Source: Antedon bifida (Eukaryota > Echinodermata > Crinoidea > Comatulida > Antedonidae). From it: DNA of 64,000 nt. The DNA is taken from NCBI GenBank assembly GCA_963402885.1, contig OY727093.1, forward strand, positions 20,521,409 to 20,585,408. The letters are read 5' to 3'. This document shows positions 56,409 to 64,000 of the stretch, one piece after another; positions within the stretch are counted from its first letter, which is position 1; every line of letters starts with the position of its first letter. A program made the position numbers and the translations under genes. The notes under the pieces were generated by a model. The model was not told the DNA's origin and searched no databases. It saw only the letters and a program-made list of their open reading frames with translations.

Positions 56409-56483
56409 AACTGAAAGTGAAACTAGAATTGTATTGAGGCGCAAATCAGCAACTAATGGAATTTGTTCAACAAAAGACTCATG
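56409..56483 (+). CDS. SETDB1: SETDB1 exon: Arg-rich part of the SET insert
   Basis: Acceptor TCTCTTTAAG, donor GTATGA. With CA from the previous exon it reads QTESETRIVLRRKSATNGIC and STKDSW. It fits the frame and phase of the gene (phase 2 to phase 2) and resembles the short basic segment (VWRSYATRRQTR in human) at this point. Similarity is weak, so it rests mostly on splice sites and frame. The remaining exons are not in the window. Confidence 0.72.
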
Positions 56484-56639
56484 GTATGATTCCATTTTAT
56501 TATACACTCACACTTGCCTAACTAAATCAACAAATTAGAATCTATGTTATTTTCTTATGACCATTTGTATATCTAAAAAATGTATATGAAAACACTAGGA
56601 TATGGTTTAATTATTCCATTATCTAATTATTGCTGTATA

Positions 56640-56760
56640 TTATTTGCTACTTACTAAAAATAATGAGAGGGAATTAAGCCATGATTCAATGTTTCGATCT
56701 TTGTTTGATCATCATCAGGAATATTTCCAAAGGCAGACAATTATAACTACTTGTGTTACA
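56640..56760 (-). mobile_element. Penelope-type terminal repeat fragment with hammerhead core
   Basis: On the minus strand: GGAAATATTC, CTGATGA, T, stem GATC-AAACAAA-GATC, GAAAC, then GGCTTAATTCC. GGAA/TTCC can form helix I. No Penelope gene lies beside it. It sits 185 bp after a SETDB1 exon, antisense to the gene. Confidence 0.5.
56669..56728 (-). ncRNA. Hammerhead-like ribozyme motif (candidate)
   Basis: CTGATGA = complement of 56712-56718; GAAA = complement of 56692-56695; four-pair stem II GATC/GATC; CAT/ATG possible stem III; six of seven pairs in GGAAATA/TAATTCC as helix I. One unpaired base follows CTGATGA, so activity may be weak or lost. Confidence 0.42.
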
Positions 56761-56771
56761 ACGAAAGCAGA

Positions 56772-57324
56772 TTAAAGATGTATTGTCCCTTGAAACACAA
56801 AAAAATGAAGGTCAAAATATTCTAAATTTAAATTGGCCATATCAAAGTAATATTAAAGTTATTCACTTTAAGTCGAAAATTCGAGCCAAAAACAACAAGT
56901 TTACGTAATTAACAGGTAAATTGATTTGACTACATTTCGTCTGGAAAATCGTCGCGAGCGAAAGTAAACAAAGATTTCAAACCACGAGTACGCATTATGC
57001 ATATGCTAATTGGGATTGTTTACAACTTGTCACGGTTGAGAAGGTATTTTCACACAGATCGCGAGGAAGTTTTATGATTATGCATACAGAGTAGCCAAAC
57101 AAGCGCGTTTCATTATGGGATATGTTTTGATCGAAAACTTTGACTGGAAGTCAAAGTAATTTTTTTAACAAAAAAACGTCTGTATTTCAGTTAAATGATT
57201 TTTTTTTAAACAAATTTTTGGTGATAGTTAATAACTATTATGATACTTCAAAATGACCCACCTTTTTTCGAAATCTGTTATTTTTCATTTTAGTCAATTA
57301 GTCAAAGGGACAATACATCTTTAA
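56772..57324. mobile_element. MITE with TTAA target, piggyBac-like
   Basis: Ends AGATGTATTGTCCCTTGA and TCAAAGGGACAATACATCT between TTAA (56772-56775) and TTAA (57321-57324). TTAA duplication is the mark of piggyBac-type transposition. 553 bp, non-coding. An older relative lies at 26256-26600. Confidence 0.85.
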
Positions 57325-57787
57325 GGTTATGTTCACACATAGGCACTCACTTACACTAACAATAATTACATTTTATCGGAAGACATTTATTAGTAGTACA
57401 TTAAATAATGTACAAATCTGCGCTCACGCTAGCCATTTGCAAACGGCGATTGGCATTGTCAAAACTTGCAAAAATAAATTTCCCTTAATAAAACAAAGTT
57501 TCGTCTGCCTATGCCTGGCAATCTGAAAAATTAACACACATTGGCCTTTTTCTCCACATGTGAAAATTTAACCCTGATTTGACACTGAGGAATAAATAAT
57601 AGAAGCTGATTGGCTATTAACGAAATCAAGGTAAAATCTCTAACCGTTAGCGTTCATGATCTGGATAGCCTATCTTGATCAGCCAAGCCATATCGAATCG
57701 GGCGTTCTCACGCAAGCTGCAAATAGGTAGGCTAATAACATATCTCAGGATCTGGATTACAGTCCGCTAGTGTGAACCAGGCCTAAA
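57325..57787. mobile_element. MITE with GTTCACAC ends
   Basis: The left end GGTTATGTTCACACATAG and the inverted right end GGCCTGGTTCACACTAG are similar. Such ends are common in Harbinger/ISL2EU-type miniature elements. It directly adjoins the TTAA MITE. The ORF at 57329-57526 is chance. Confidence 0.65.
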
Positions 57788-57789
57788 AG

Positions 57790-58840
57790 TCAAATACTTT
57801 TTTTTAATTTTCTTTTTAACACTCTGTATGGCCATGGATTAAGAAATAGAAGGATATGAAATGAAATGATTTTCCAATCCGCTTGCCTATACTAAAGCAC
57901 TGCTGCCAATCAAACAAACATGCTCATTGAACTCTTTGTCTCTAACTGCGGCCGTCTATAGAACATGAACAAACGAATCATAAAGTACCTTGTCTATGAC
58001 TGTATTATTAATCCCATAAGAAATAGACAACGATGAGTATATATATCATGATTACACGTTGTAGCTACTACACTTAAGATTAGCCTACCAATAGCCCTAC
58101 TATACCTAAGCCTATGTCAATGTCGGCAAATCATAGGGTTTTCTAGTAAGGCTAGAAGGCCTGGGCCTAGTATCCTTGCTGTAATTTTACATGTAGGCTG
58201 AGACAACTAGTTGTCTCGGATGTAGGGCTACTACAGGTCATAAAATGCTACTTTAAGGTCATAAAAACATTAGCGTAGATCAATTGCGGCAGATTTCGAA
58301 TTAGTGTTTTTTAAACCCAAAGTGTACTAAAATTTACAAACAATTTGTATTTATCTTGTAATTACATTTATTAATAATCTTTTAATACTTCTGGGAGATC
58401 GTTTAATTAGAATTCAGAAAAGTTATAATTAAATTTGTTGCATAAAGTTTTGTTCGTCTCCATAGCAGCTAGCGTTAAAAATATAAAATATTAATGCCAC
58501 CAAGATTAGAGCGCGCGAAAGCATAGCCAACAAGGTTAAAGGTTGCAGTAAACAATATATTAGGCACGCGACTGTTTTGTTGTTAACTGTTTGTTTTGTA
58601 TCATTGTGGTCCACGCTCTGTCATGGAAGCTTTGATCTCAAACTGATGCATATCCGTCTATTCCTTAATCCATGGTATGGCTAACTGTTTATATATTTCG
58701 TTTACATATTTATACTTACACAGTAGTAGTTATAATTGCTTTAGGAACTAGAAAGCCACTCCGAGAGTGCATACAGTACCTCCGCCTACTGTAAAATTCT
58801 CGTACCGGTACATAAGATTTCTCCAGGAAAAACTATATAT
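57790..58840. other. Gene-free stretch of the last visible intron
   Basis: No exon that keeps the SETDB1 phase was found. CTAGTTGTCTC and other short palindromes occur near 58205. ORF 58429-58614 on the minus strand is unsupported. Confidence 0.45.
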
Positions 58841-58844
58841 ATTT

Positions 58845-59544
58845 GTGTGTGTTTAGACAATATATCACTACAAGCATGTGTATGCGAATTGTGTGTAATG
58901 GTTATGTAACCAACCTTTCAACTAACAATAGATTCTGTTGACTAACAATAGAACAGCAACGCCAAAAACAAACGGGTGAATTTGTAAAGAAATAGGTTTT
59001 TTTAAAACTACTCATATCAAAAAACCTGTAAATTAATCAATTTATGTTTTACAATTACAGATCACAAGTTATAACTCTTGCCAAAAATGTCTATCTTTTA
59101 ACACTAGCAGGTCTGAAAAGTATACTAAAAAGTGGTCCAGAATTGGGGCCATTTAATGGAATGGAATGGTCCTTGACCACATATCTATCTGTATATTCAT
59201 CTTGGTAAAGATCTTGTAATTACTTTTTGAGTAATCCTGCTAACAAACAAACAGACAAACTAGCCTTCGCGCATAGCGCGATACTTGGCCAAATCAAATT
59301 TGGCCTCCTGACCTTGACCCGATTTTCACCAAAAGTGTGTGTCTTAATGCTGTGTGATTTAGGCTAATTTCACTACAATCATGTGTATGCGAGTTTGGTG
59401 TAAAGGTTATGTAACCAGCCTTTCAACTAACAATAGCTTCAGTCGACTAACAATAGAACAGCAACACGAAAAACACACGGGTTAATTTGAAAAGAAATAG
59501 GTTTTTTAAACTACTCGCATCAAAAACCTGTATATTAAATCTAA
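58845..59544. repeat. Tandem ~510-bp repeat, second unit interrupted
   Basis: Unit 1 (58850-59180) and unit 2 (59365-59544, continuing at 62219-62410) share ATGTGTATGCGA, GGTTATGTAACCA, CTTTCAACTAACAATAG, AGAACAGCAACAC-like words, AAGAAATAGGTTTTTT, TAACTCTTGCC and AACACTAGCAGGTCTGAAAA in order. Unit 1 provides the empty site for the Helitron at 59545-62218. Confidence 0.7.
59260..59345 (-). mobile_element. Helitron-like 3' end, CGCGC hairpin
   Basis: A|CTAG (59260-59263), CC, then hairpin TTCGCGC-AT-AGCGCGA: on the minus strand a hairpin, three bases, CTAG, T. The inner part (CTTGACCCGATTTTCACC) is not matched elsewhere in the window. It lies between the two units of the tandem repeat. Confidence 0.5.
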
Positions 59545-60308
59545 CTAGATTTGAACTCGTCACTTTGACTAGTTCGGGTTATCCGCGCAAAAGCAACATG
59601 CACATACGTTTAAAATATATGAACGCCGACAATTATTATGCCATCCTATGACATGAATTAAATATGTTTACAGTGCTGAATTGTACCTATTTTGTAGCAT
59701 ACAGCATATTACAGTATTTACAGAATACTCTGTATTATGTTATATACAGTGTAGCATAGACGAAATTACGAGACCCATCTTTTAAATCCAATTATCAACA
59801 TGATGACGTCATCAAATTGACATATAAAGATAACTATTTAGAAGATAATTATCTAAATAATTACATTATTACAAATTTGAAGAATTTTGGGCACGTAAAA
59901 GTGAGATGCGCTCTCGTTTAAACGCAATGAACTTTTACGCAAGAGATGAAAATATGACTTTTTGAATTCAACTGGCCATATGATGACGTCACAACATCTG
60001 ATTGGCAAAATATTCACATAAATTCGTATCTACAATCCAATAGCTTTCAGAAAACGTTTTAATCATGATTATCACTTTTTATTCTAATGAGCTATAACAG
60101 ATTGAAATTTACTGTAAAGATGAAAATAGGGATCCCACGTTATTTACATTTTTATACATGATGACGTCATAAAAATTAAAATATTTTTAACTCATGCGAA
60201 AGATAGTTGATTGACCTAGAGAGTATTAAAATATCTGTGGAAATGGAATACGTATAAGCGAGATGCGCTCTATTTAATGTGATGAGCAATAACGAAAGAG
60301 TAAAAAAA

Positions 60309-61390
60309 GTTATCTTGGCGGTAGGATGCAGAGAGTAGTAATTGATGGTGCCACATCCAATTCTCTCCCAGTCATCTCAGGCGTGCCTCAAGGTTCCATT
60401 CTTGCCCCCCTGGTGTTCAATATATTTGTTAATGAAATACCAAATCTCTTTCAAAATTCCAACTGTCTTATGTTCGCTGACGACCTCAAGATTTACAAAA
60501 TTATTACCACCACTGAGGACTCCGTTGCACTTCAGGCAGATCTGGAAAGACTCGGTACGTGGGTTTCCGACTGGAAAATGTCACTGAAGTCCGAGAAATG
60601 CAAAGTCCTGTCTTGCTCTCTTAAGAAAAAACCTATTATTTTCGCTTACTCTGTTCAAGAAGAAGTCCTTGAAAGTGTAAACTCTTACCGGGACCTCGGC
60701 ATTTTCATCGACCGTAAACTGACATTTATTTCACACGTTGATCATGTTGTCAGAAAGGCCAATAGGCTGCTTGGGCTGATGTGGCGCAATTGCAAACATT
60801 TTTCTCCATACACCAAACGTGCGCTTTATCTTTCCCTCGTCCAACCATCTTTCAATTTCTGTTCAATTATTTACAACTCACTCTCTGCTTCTCAAGCCTC
60901 CAGAATTGATCGGACCCATAACAAGTTCTTGCGCTTTGTCGGCCCAGCAGCCAACCTGCCTCCTATTGTTTCCCCGACATCTAGGAGAGCAAGACAGGAC
61001 TTGCACTTCCTGTATCAATGTCTTACTTCTAAGTTTGATTGTAATATTGTTTCGTTGTTTTATTTTAATGTTCCTGTTCGTAATCTTCGTAGTAAACCCT
61101 TTCTTCATGTTAAATTTTCTCGTGTTAATGTTTGTAAAAATGGTATTTTCTGTAGACTCTCGTCTTTGTACAATTCATGTCTTTTAAAAAATAATTCTTT
61201 AGATATTTTTAACTGTAATTTTTCTCAATTTAAATGTATTATTAATGAAATTATTTAAATAATCTTTTTTTCATTTTGTATATATTTATATTGGCTCATA
61301 TTTTATAGTTTAGTTATTTTATTTTCAACCTGTTATTGGTGTTTTACACTGTTGGTTTGAAATAAAGAATAAATGGAATAAATGGATATA
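60309..61390 (+). mobile_element. 5'-truncated LINE (Jockey/CR1 group) inside a Helitron
   Basis: The Helitron text breaks after CGAAAGAGTAAAAA and resumes at TAAAAATTCTATATTTTAC, where intact copies read GAGTAAAAAATCCTATATTTTAC. The LINE ends with a TAAATGGA-like tail (61365-61388). It begins in the RT between motifs A and B. Orientation is opposite to its host element. Confidence 0.85.
60326..61258 (+). CDS. LINE RT C-terminal half, 310 aa, unbroken
   Basis: Reads QRVVIDGATSNSLP, motif B SGVPQGSILAPLVFNIFVNE, catalytic FADDLKIYK (about residue 52), SWVSDWKMS-like thumb (GTWVSDWKMSLKSEKCKVLS), YRDLGIFIDRKLTFISHVDH, and the C-terminal RRARQDLHFLYQCL. Motif A and everything upstream are absent through 5' truncation, so no active enzyme is made. 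The frame is intact for the part present, which points to a young insertion. Confidence 0.85.
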   Translation: MQRVVIDGATSNSLPVISGVPQGSILAPLVFNIFVNEIPNLFQNSNCLMFADDLKIYKIITTTEDSVALQADLERLGTWVSDWKMSLKSEKCKVLSCSLKKKPIIFAYSVQEEVLESVNSYRDLGIFIDRKLTFISHVDHVVRKANRLLGLMWRNCKHFSPYTKRALYLSLVQPSFNFCSIIYNSLSASQASRIDRTHNKFLRFVGPAANLPPIVSPTSRRARQDLHFLYQCLTSKFDCNIVSLFYFNVPVRNLRSKPFLHVKFSRVNVCKNGIFCRLSSLYNSCLLKNNSLDIFNCNFSQFKCIINEII

Positions 61391-62409
61391 AAAATTCTAT
61401 ATTTTACATTTGTGTGGCCATGATGACGTCATAACATCCGAGGGGTAAAGATTCTGCATGAATTCATATCTACAACATATCTGCTTACATATTAAATTAA
61501 AAAAATTGGGGGTCATAGATGATCCTGAGAAGCTATAATAGATTAAAAATAGGCATAATTTTGACAATATATTGTCACTTTTGCAACTAAAACGCGCGCA
61601 AATGGTCTAAATCAACGTGTTCGTATGACATCATTTTAATTTGAAATGATGTCAATCTTTTTTAAAATAACTAGGAAAGACTGTAAAATCATAATTCAAG
61701 AGAAAAACACATGATTTTCATGCTCCGTGCGCACCTTACGCGTAATTTTTTTTGTGCGCGTGGGAATTTTTGACATGCTCAAAATGGCATGATCAGCGTA
61801 GAAATTTGATTAGAAATTAATTTTGCGTATTTTGAAATTTTAAATACGCGTGCGCGCGTAACTTCTTTTGAAACATGCCATTTTTAATCCATAGAAAGTT
61901 TGCCCATGATATGACTTAAATTTTCACCAAGTGTCAATACAAAATAACTTTTGGTTTATAATCTATGATCAATCATTGAAATTCATATAATCGCGCATAA
62001 CTTGCGCTGTGCGACTCAAACGTCATATAACGAAGTTTCTTGCACATCTACAGCTACAGGTCAATCTTTTGACAAAGTTATAAAATCTTATGTTCACAAG
62101 TAATAGGGGATATGCTGGTCACAAAAATCCGGGAAAGAAAGAAGAATAACAAAGAAGATGAAAAAGATATTTACAATCACAAGGGTTATCCGCAACTTTA
62201 CAAGTTACGGATAACCAATTAGGTTTTAAAATTTACAAATCACAAATAATAACTCTTGCCTCTTGTACAAAAATGAAGTTTTTTGGACAAGTAGTTCTTG
62301 AGAAAATGCAATTTTAGTTGGCTTGTGAAAATTCTGTCCTATTCTCTTAACACTAGCAGGTCTGAAAAAATTTCTAAAAAGTGGTCCAGAATTGGGACCA
62401 TGGTCCGGA

Positions 62410-62747
62410 TTTTCATCAAAATTGGGCAGTGTCGTCCTTGCACCAGCCGACATGTATTGCAGTAATTTGGAGTTATTCGAATCAAAGTTGTGAGCCCTAG
62501 AGTGATGACGCGTTCATGAGCACTCATGCGAATCGCTAAAAGCTCAGCAGGCACACACGCAATGAACATGATTGATGCAGCTATTCGCTCTTTTCTAGTG
62601 GAAAGGGTAGTGCTATTTTTTTTTCTCTGGCGAAACGTTCACTTGAACAAATTCGGTGGAAAATCTGTAGTTTGATGTGGTGGATATAGCGTTGTGTTAA
62701 AGGGAGGGATAAACTTTGTTTGGTATATTGATGAAATAACTAATAAA
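62410..62747. other. Gene-free stretch after the tandem repeat
   Basis: Somewhat richer in GC near 62430-62560; ORFs at 62226-62569 on the minus strand overlap the tandem repeat and are unsupported. Confidence 0.4.
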
Positions 62748-62830
62748 CTAGATTTAATTTATCAGTACGACGAATTATAAGTTATATGCATTGATTTAAA
62801 TAAAAATAATTTATTTTTAATGGATTTATT
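62748..62830 (-). mobile_element. Helitron-like 3' end, diverged
   Basis: A|CTAG (62748-62751), ATTTAATTTATC-AGTAC-GACGAATTATAAG, resembling the TAGGTGATC-type ends at 31052 and 11003 with a mutated arm. Nothing of the body is clear beyond about 80 bp. Confidence 0.5.
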
Positions 62831-64000
62831 GATTTATTTTGTCAGATGGGATGCCCACAGACGGTTTTCGAATACACAGTAATTTCAGAGTAAAAAAACT
62901 GGCGATTTCAAATGTACGTACCACAAGACTATAATATAATACATTGTCATTTACAGAAACGAATAAATAGTCACAATGATTTATGTAGTCAACTAAAATT
63001 AGCACCCTGGAAATTACTTCCGAAAAAGAAACTTGTCACAGAATGAGTCCAAATTTTTTATTTAAACAAACCCAATTTGTGTTTTGTATGTAACTTTATG
63101 GTTAAGATATGGGGAAGAGGATGGGAACAAAGAGGAACAATTTTTAAATATATTCTTTATCCACTCTGTAACAAAATATTTTGTTCATGTTTTATAGGCC
63201 TGTAAATAATAATTATACCACTAAATGCAGTAAAACACTTGCGATTTAATACTTTGTTAAAATAAGTACGTATTAACAGTATTACAATACTATATCTAAG
63301 GTTTTAAGTTTAAAGCTGATCAATTTACCTACTTGTGTTAAACCAAATAATACTGGGAGACTTCAGATTGAAATGTTCCATTCATCACAAATCAATACAT
63401 TTGTATAAACGTATATTAAATCTATAAAAATAGTATTTTTTAAAGAAAATCTTCAACATTGTGATGCTGTACTCGAGCTGTTCAACCAGTTTTCAGCTAT
63501 TAAAAACAATTATCGTAGAAGGAGATAGGTAAATGTGAAGAATCCTCGTATTATTGTGTGCTGGTATTTTTCAAGACATTAGACAGTGTATACCACGATC
63601 AGAAAACATGTTGAACCTAAATTCGTTTTAACCTAATTATCTAACTCAATTTAATTAGTAAACAGGGTTACATCAGGTGGTTAAAATCAGTACAGAAAGT
63701 ATGAACCAACTTTATATACCATCAAGTGAACATTCTAGAAGTGACGCGCAATTTACCGAATTTTGCCCTTACGTAAATTTATATATAGATATATGAAGTT
63801 AGGATCTTGCAACGCAAATACAATAGTCGGTATCACAATCCGATCAAAGATCCCTCTTACAGTAGTAGGCATGTTAAGGGAACCAATCTTTCAAATTATG
63901 ATAACATTCTGAAACTTGACAAAGTTGTTCGTTAGGGTATCAAAAACATAGAATGGAAGGGTTGCACAAAATTTGGCGAGGGGAAAGCGGTCATTTTTTA
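62831..64000. other. Right end of window: no gene seen
   Basis: AT-rich, without recognisable repeat or exon. An acceptor-like TTTTGTCAG at 62845 would give an immediate stop in the SETDB1 frame and was not used. Confidence 0.45.

Larger units (their letters stand above)
2812..56483 (+). other. SETDB1: SETDB1 gene, internal part (8 exons, 53.7 kb)
   Basis: SETDB1 trimethylates histone H3 lysine 9 and is a main silencer of transposable elements in animals. Eight exons join in frame with GT-AG junctions: 2812-2987, 9061-9399, 13368-13489, 24267-24371, 26007-26149, 27312-27393, 46167-46271 and 56409-56483, about 1.15 kb of coding sequence. The order MBD, pre-SET cysteine cluster, first SET half, acidic Ser-rich insert matches SETDB1. 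The stretch GDEYFAELDYIEVVEKNKEG followed by YESD is much closer to SETDB1 (DEYFANLDHIESVENFKEGY) than to SETDB2. The Tudor domains must lie to the left, and the NHSCSPN-type C-terminal SET half to the right. The gene is oversized because of TE-filled introns. Confidence 0.93.
59545..62218 (-). mobile_element. Complete Helitron2-like element, GGTTATCC type, hosting a LINE
   Basis: 3' end A|CTAG (59545-59548), ATTTG, AACTCGTC hairpin (arm slightly mutated), GGGTTATCCGCG. 5' end GGGTTATCCGCAACTT...CGGATAACC (62184-62216). TGACGTCA at 59804, 59984, 60162 and 61425. Without the LINE the length is about 1.59 kb. It sits inside the second unit of the tandem repeat, with no target duplication, as Helitrons do. 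Confidence 0.87.

Noticed and set aside
62846-62892. A further SETDB1 exon after TTTTGTCAG
   Set aside because: The phase from exon 56409-56483 would make TG+A, a stop, and the peptide does not resemble the family.

Overview
The window looks like part of an AT-rich invertebrate genome, most likely a marine deuterostome. An echinoderm or relative is my guess, from the many TAGGCCTA-like words and the style of the Helitrons, tRNA-SINEs, LINEs and Penelope element; I hold it only loosely. The one host gene I can support is a plus-strand orthologue of SETDB1 (eggless), the H3K9 methyltransferase with a split SET domain. Eight internal exons lie between 2812 and 56483. They encode the MBD, the pre-SET zinc cluster, the N-terminal half of SET and the start of the insert that splits SET. 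The Tudor end lies left of the window and the catalytic C-terminal half of SET lies right of it. Exons are 75-339 bp and introns 1.2-18.8 kb.

Nearly everything else is transposable element (TE). The left edge (1-2090) is a decayed CR1/L2-type LINE. Intron 1 (2988-9060) holds Helitron remnants, two terminal-inverted-repeat (TIR) DNA elements and a fragment that looks like a Penelope terminal repeat with a hammerhead-like core. Intron 2 (9400-13367) opens 10 bp after its splice donor with a complete 1.59-kb Helitron, then an old foldback-type repeat and a tRNA-like sequence. Intron 3 (13490-24266) has two tRNA-SINEs, LINE pieces, a Penelope element with a 705-aa open frame between 115-bp inverted repeats (inserted in a LINE), and further Helitron ends. 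Intron 6 (27394-46166) and intron 7 (46272-56408) each hold a nested stack of insertions. After the last exon (56484-64000) come two miniature elements, a tandemly duplicated repeat, and a Helitron carrying a LINE with an open RT frame.

The main find is a Helitron group that I read as non-autonomous Helitron2/Helentron type. Each 3' end has a short hairpin, about 5 bases, then CTAG, nearly always followed by T. Each 5' end carries a short motif (TAGGTGATC, GGTTATCCGC or AGTTATCCGC) whose inverted copy lies just inside the 3' hairpin. At least fifteen such 3' ends occur. After removing later insertions, four copies come out at about 1.58-1.59 kb. Inside they are built of ~178-bp units, most holding the palindrome TGACGTCA, arranged as ~355-bp alternating dimers.

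Two nests can be unpicked with target-site evidence. Nest 1 (31052-42130): Helitron, containing a full-length Tx1/L1-group LINE (32302-41787), containing a Helitron (38684-41480), containing another Helitron (39819-41400). Nest 2 (48533-56012): Helitron, containing a foldback element with ~1-kb arms (49401-55788), whose right arm holds a TA-target TIR element (51585-53149) containing a hAT-like element with an exact 8-bp target duplication (51941-52749), plus a separate Helitron (53524-55112). No CRISPR array, rRNA, Helitron Rep/helicase gene or other confident host gene was seen.
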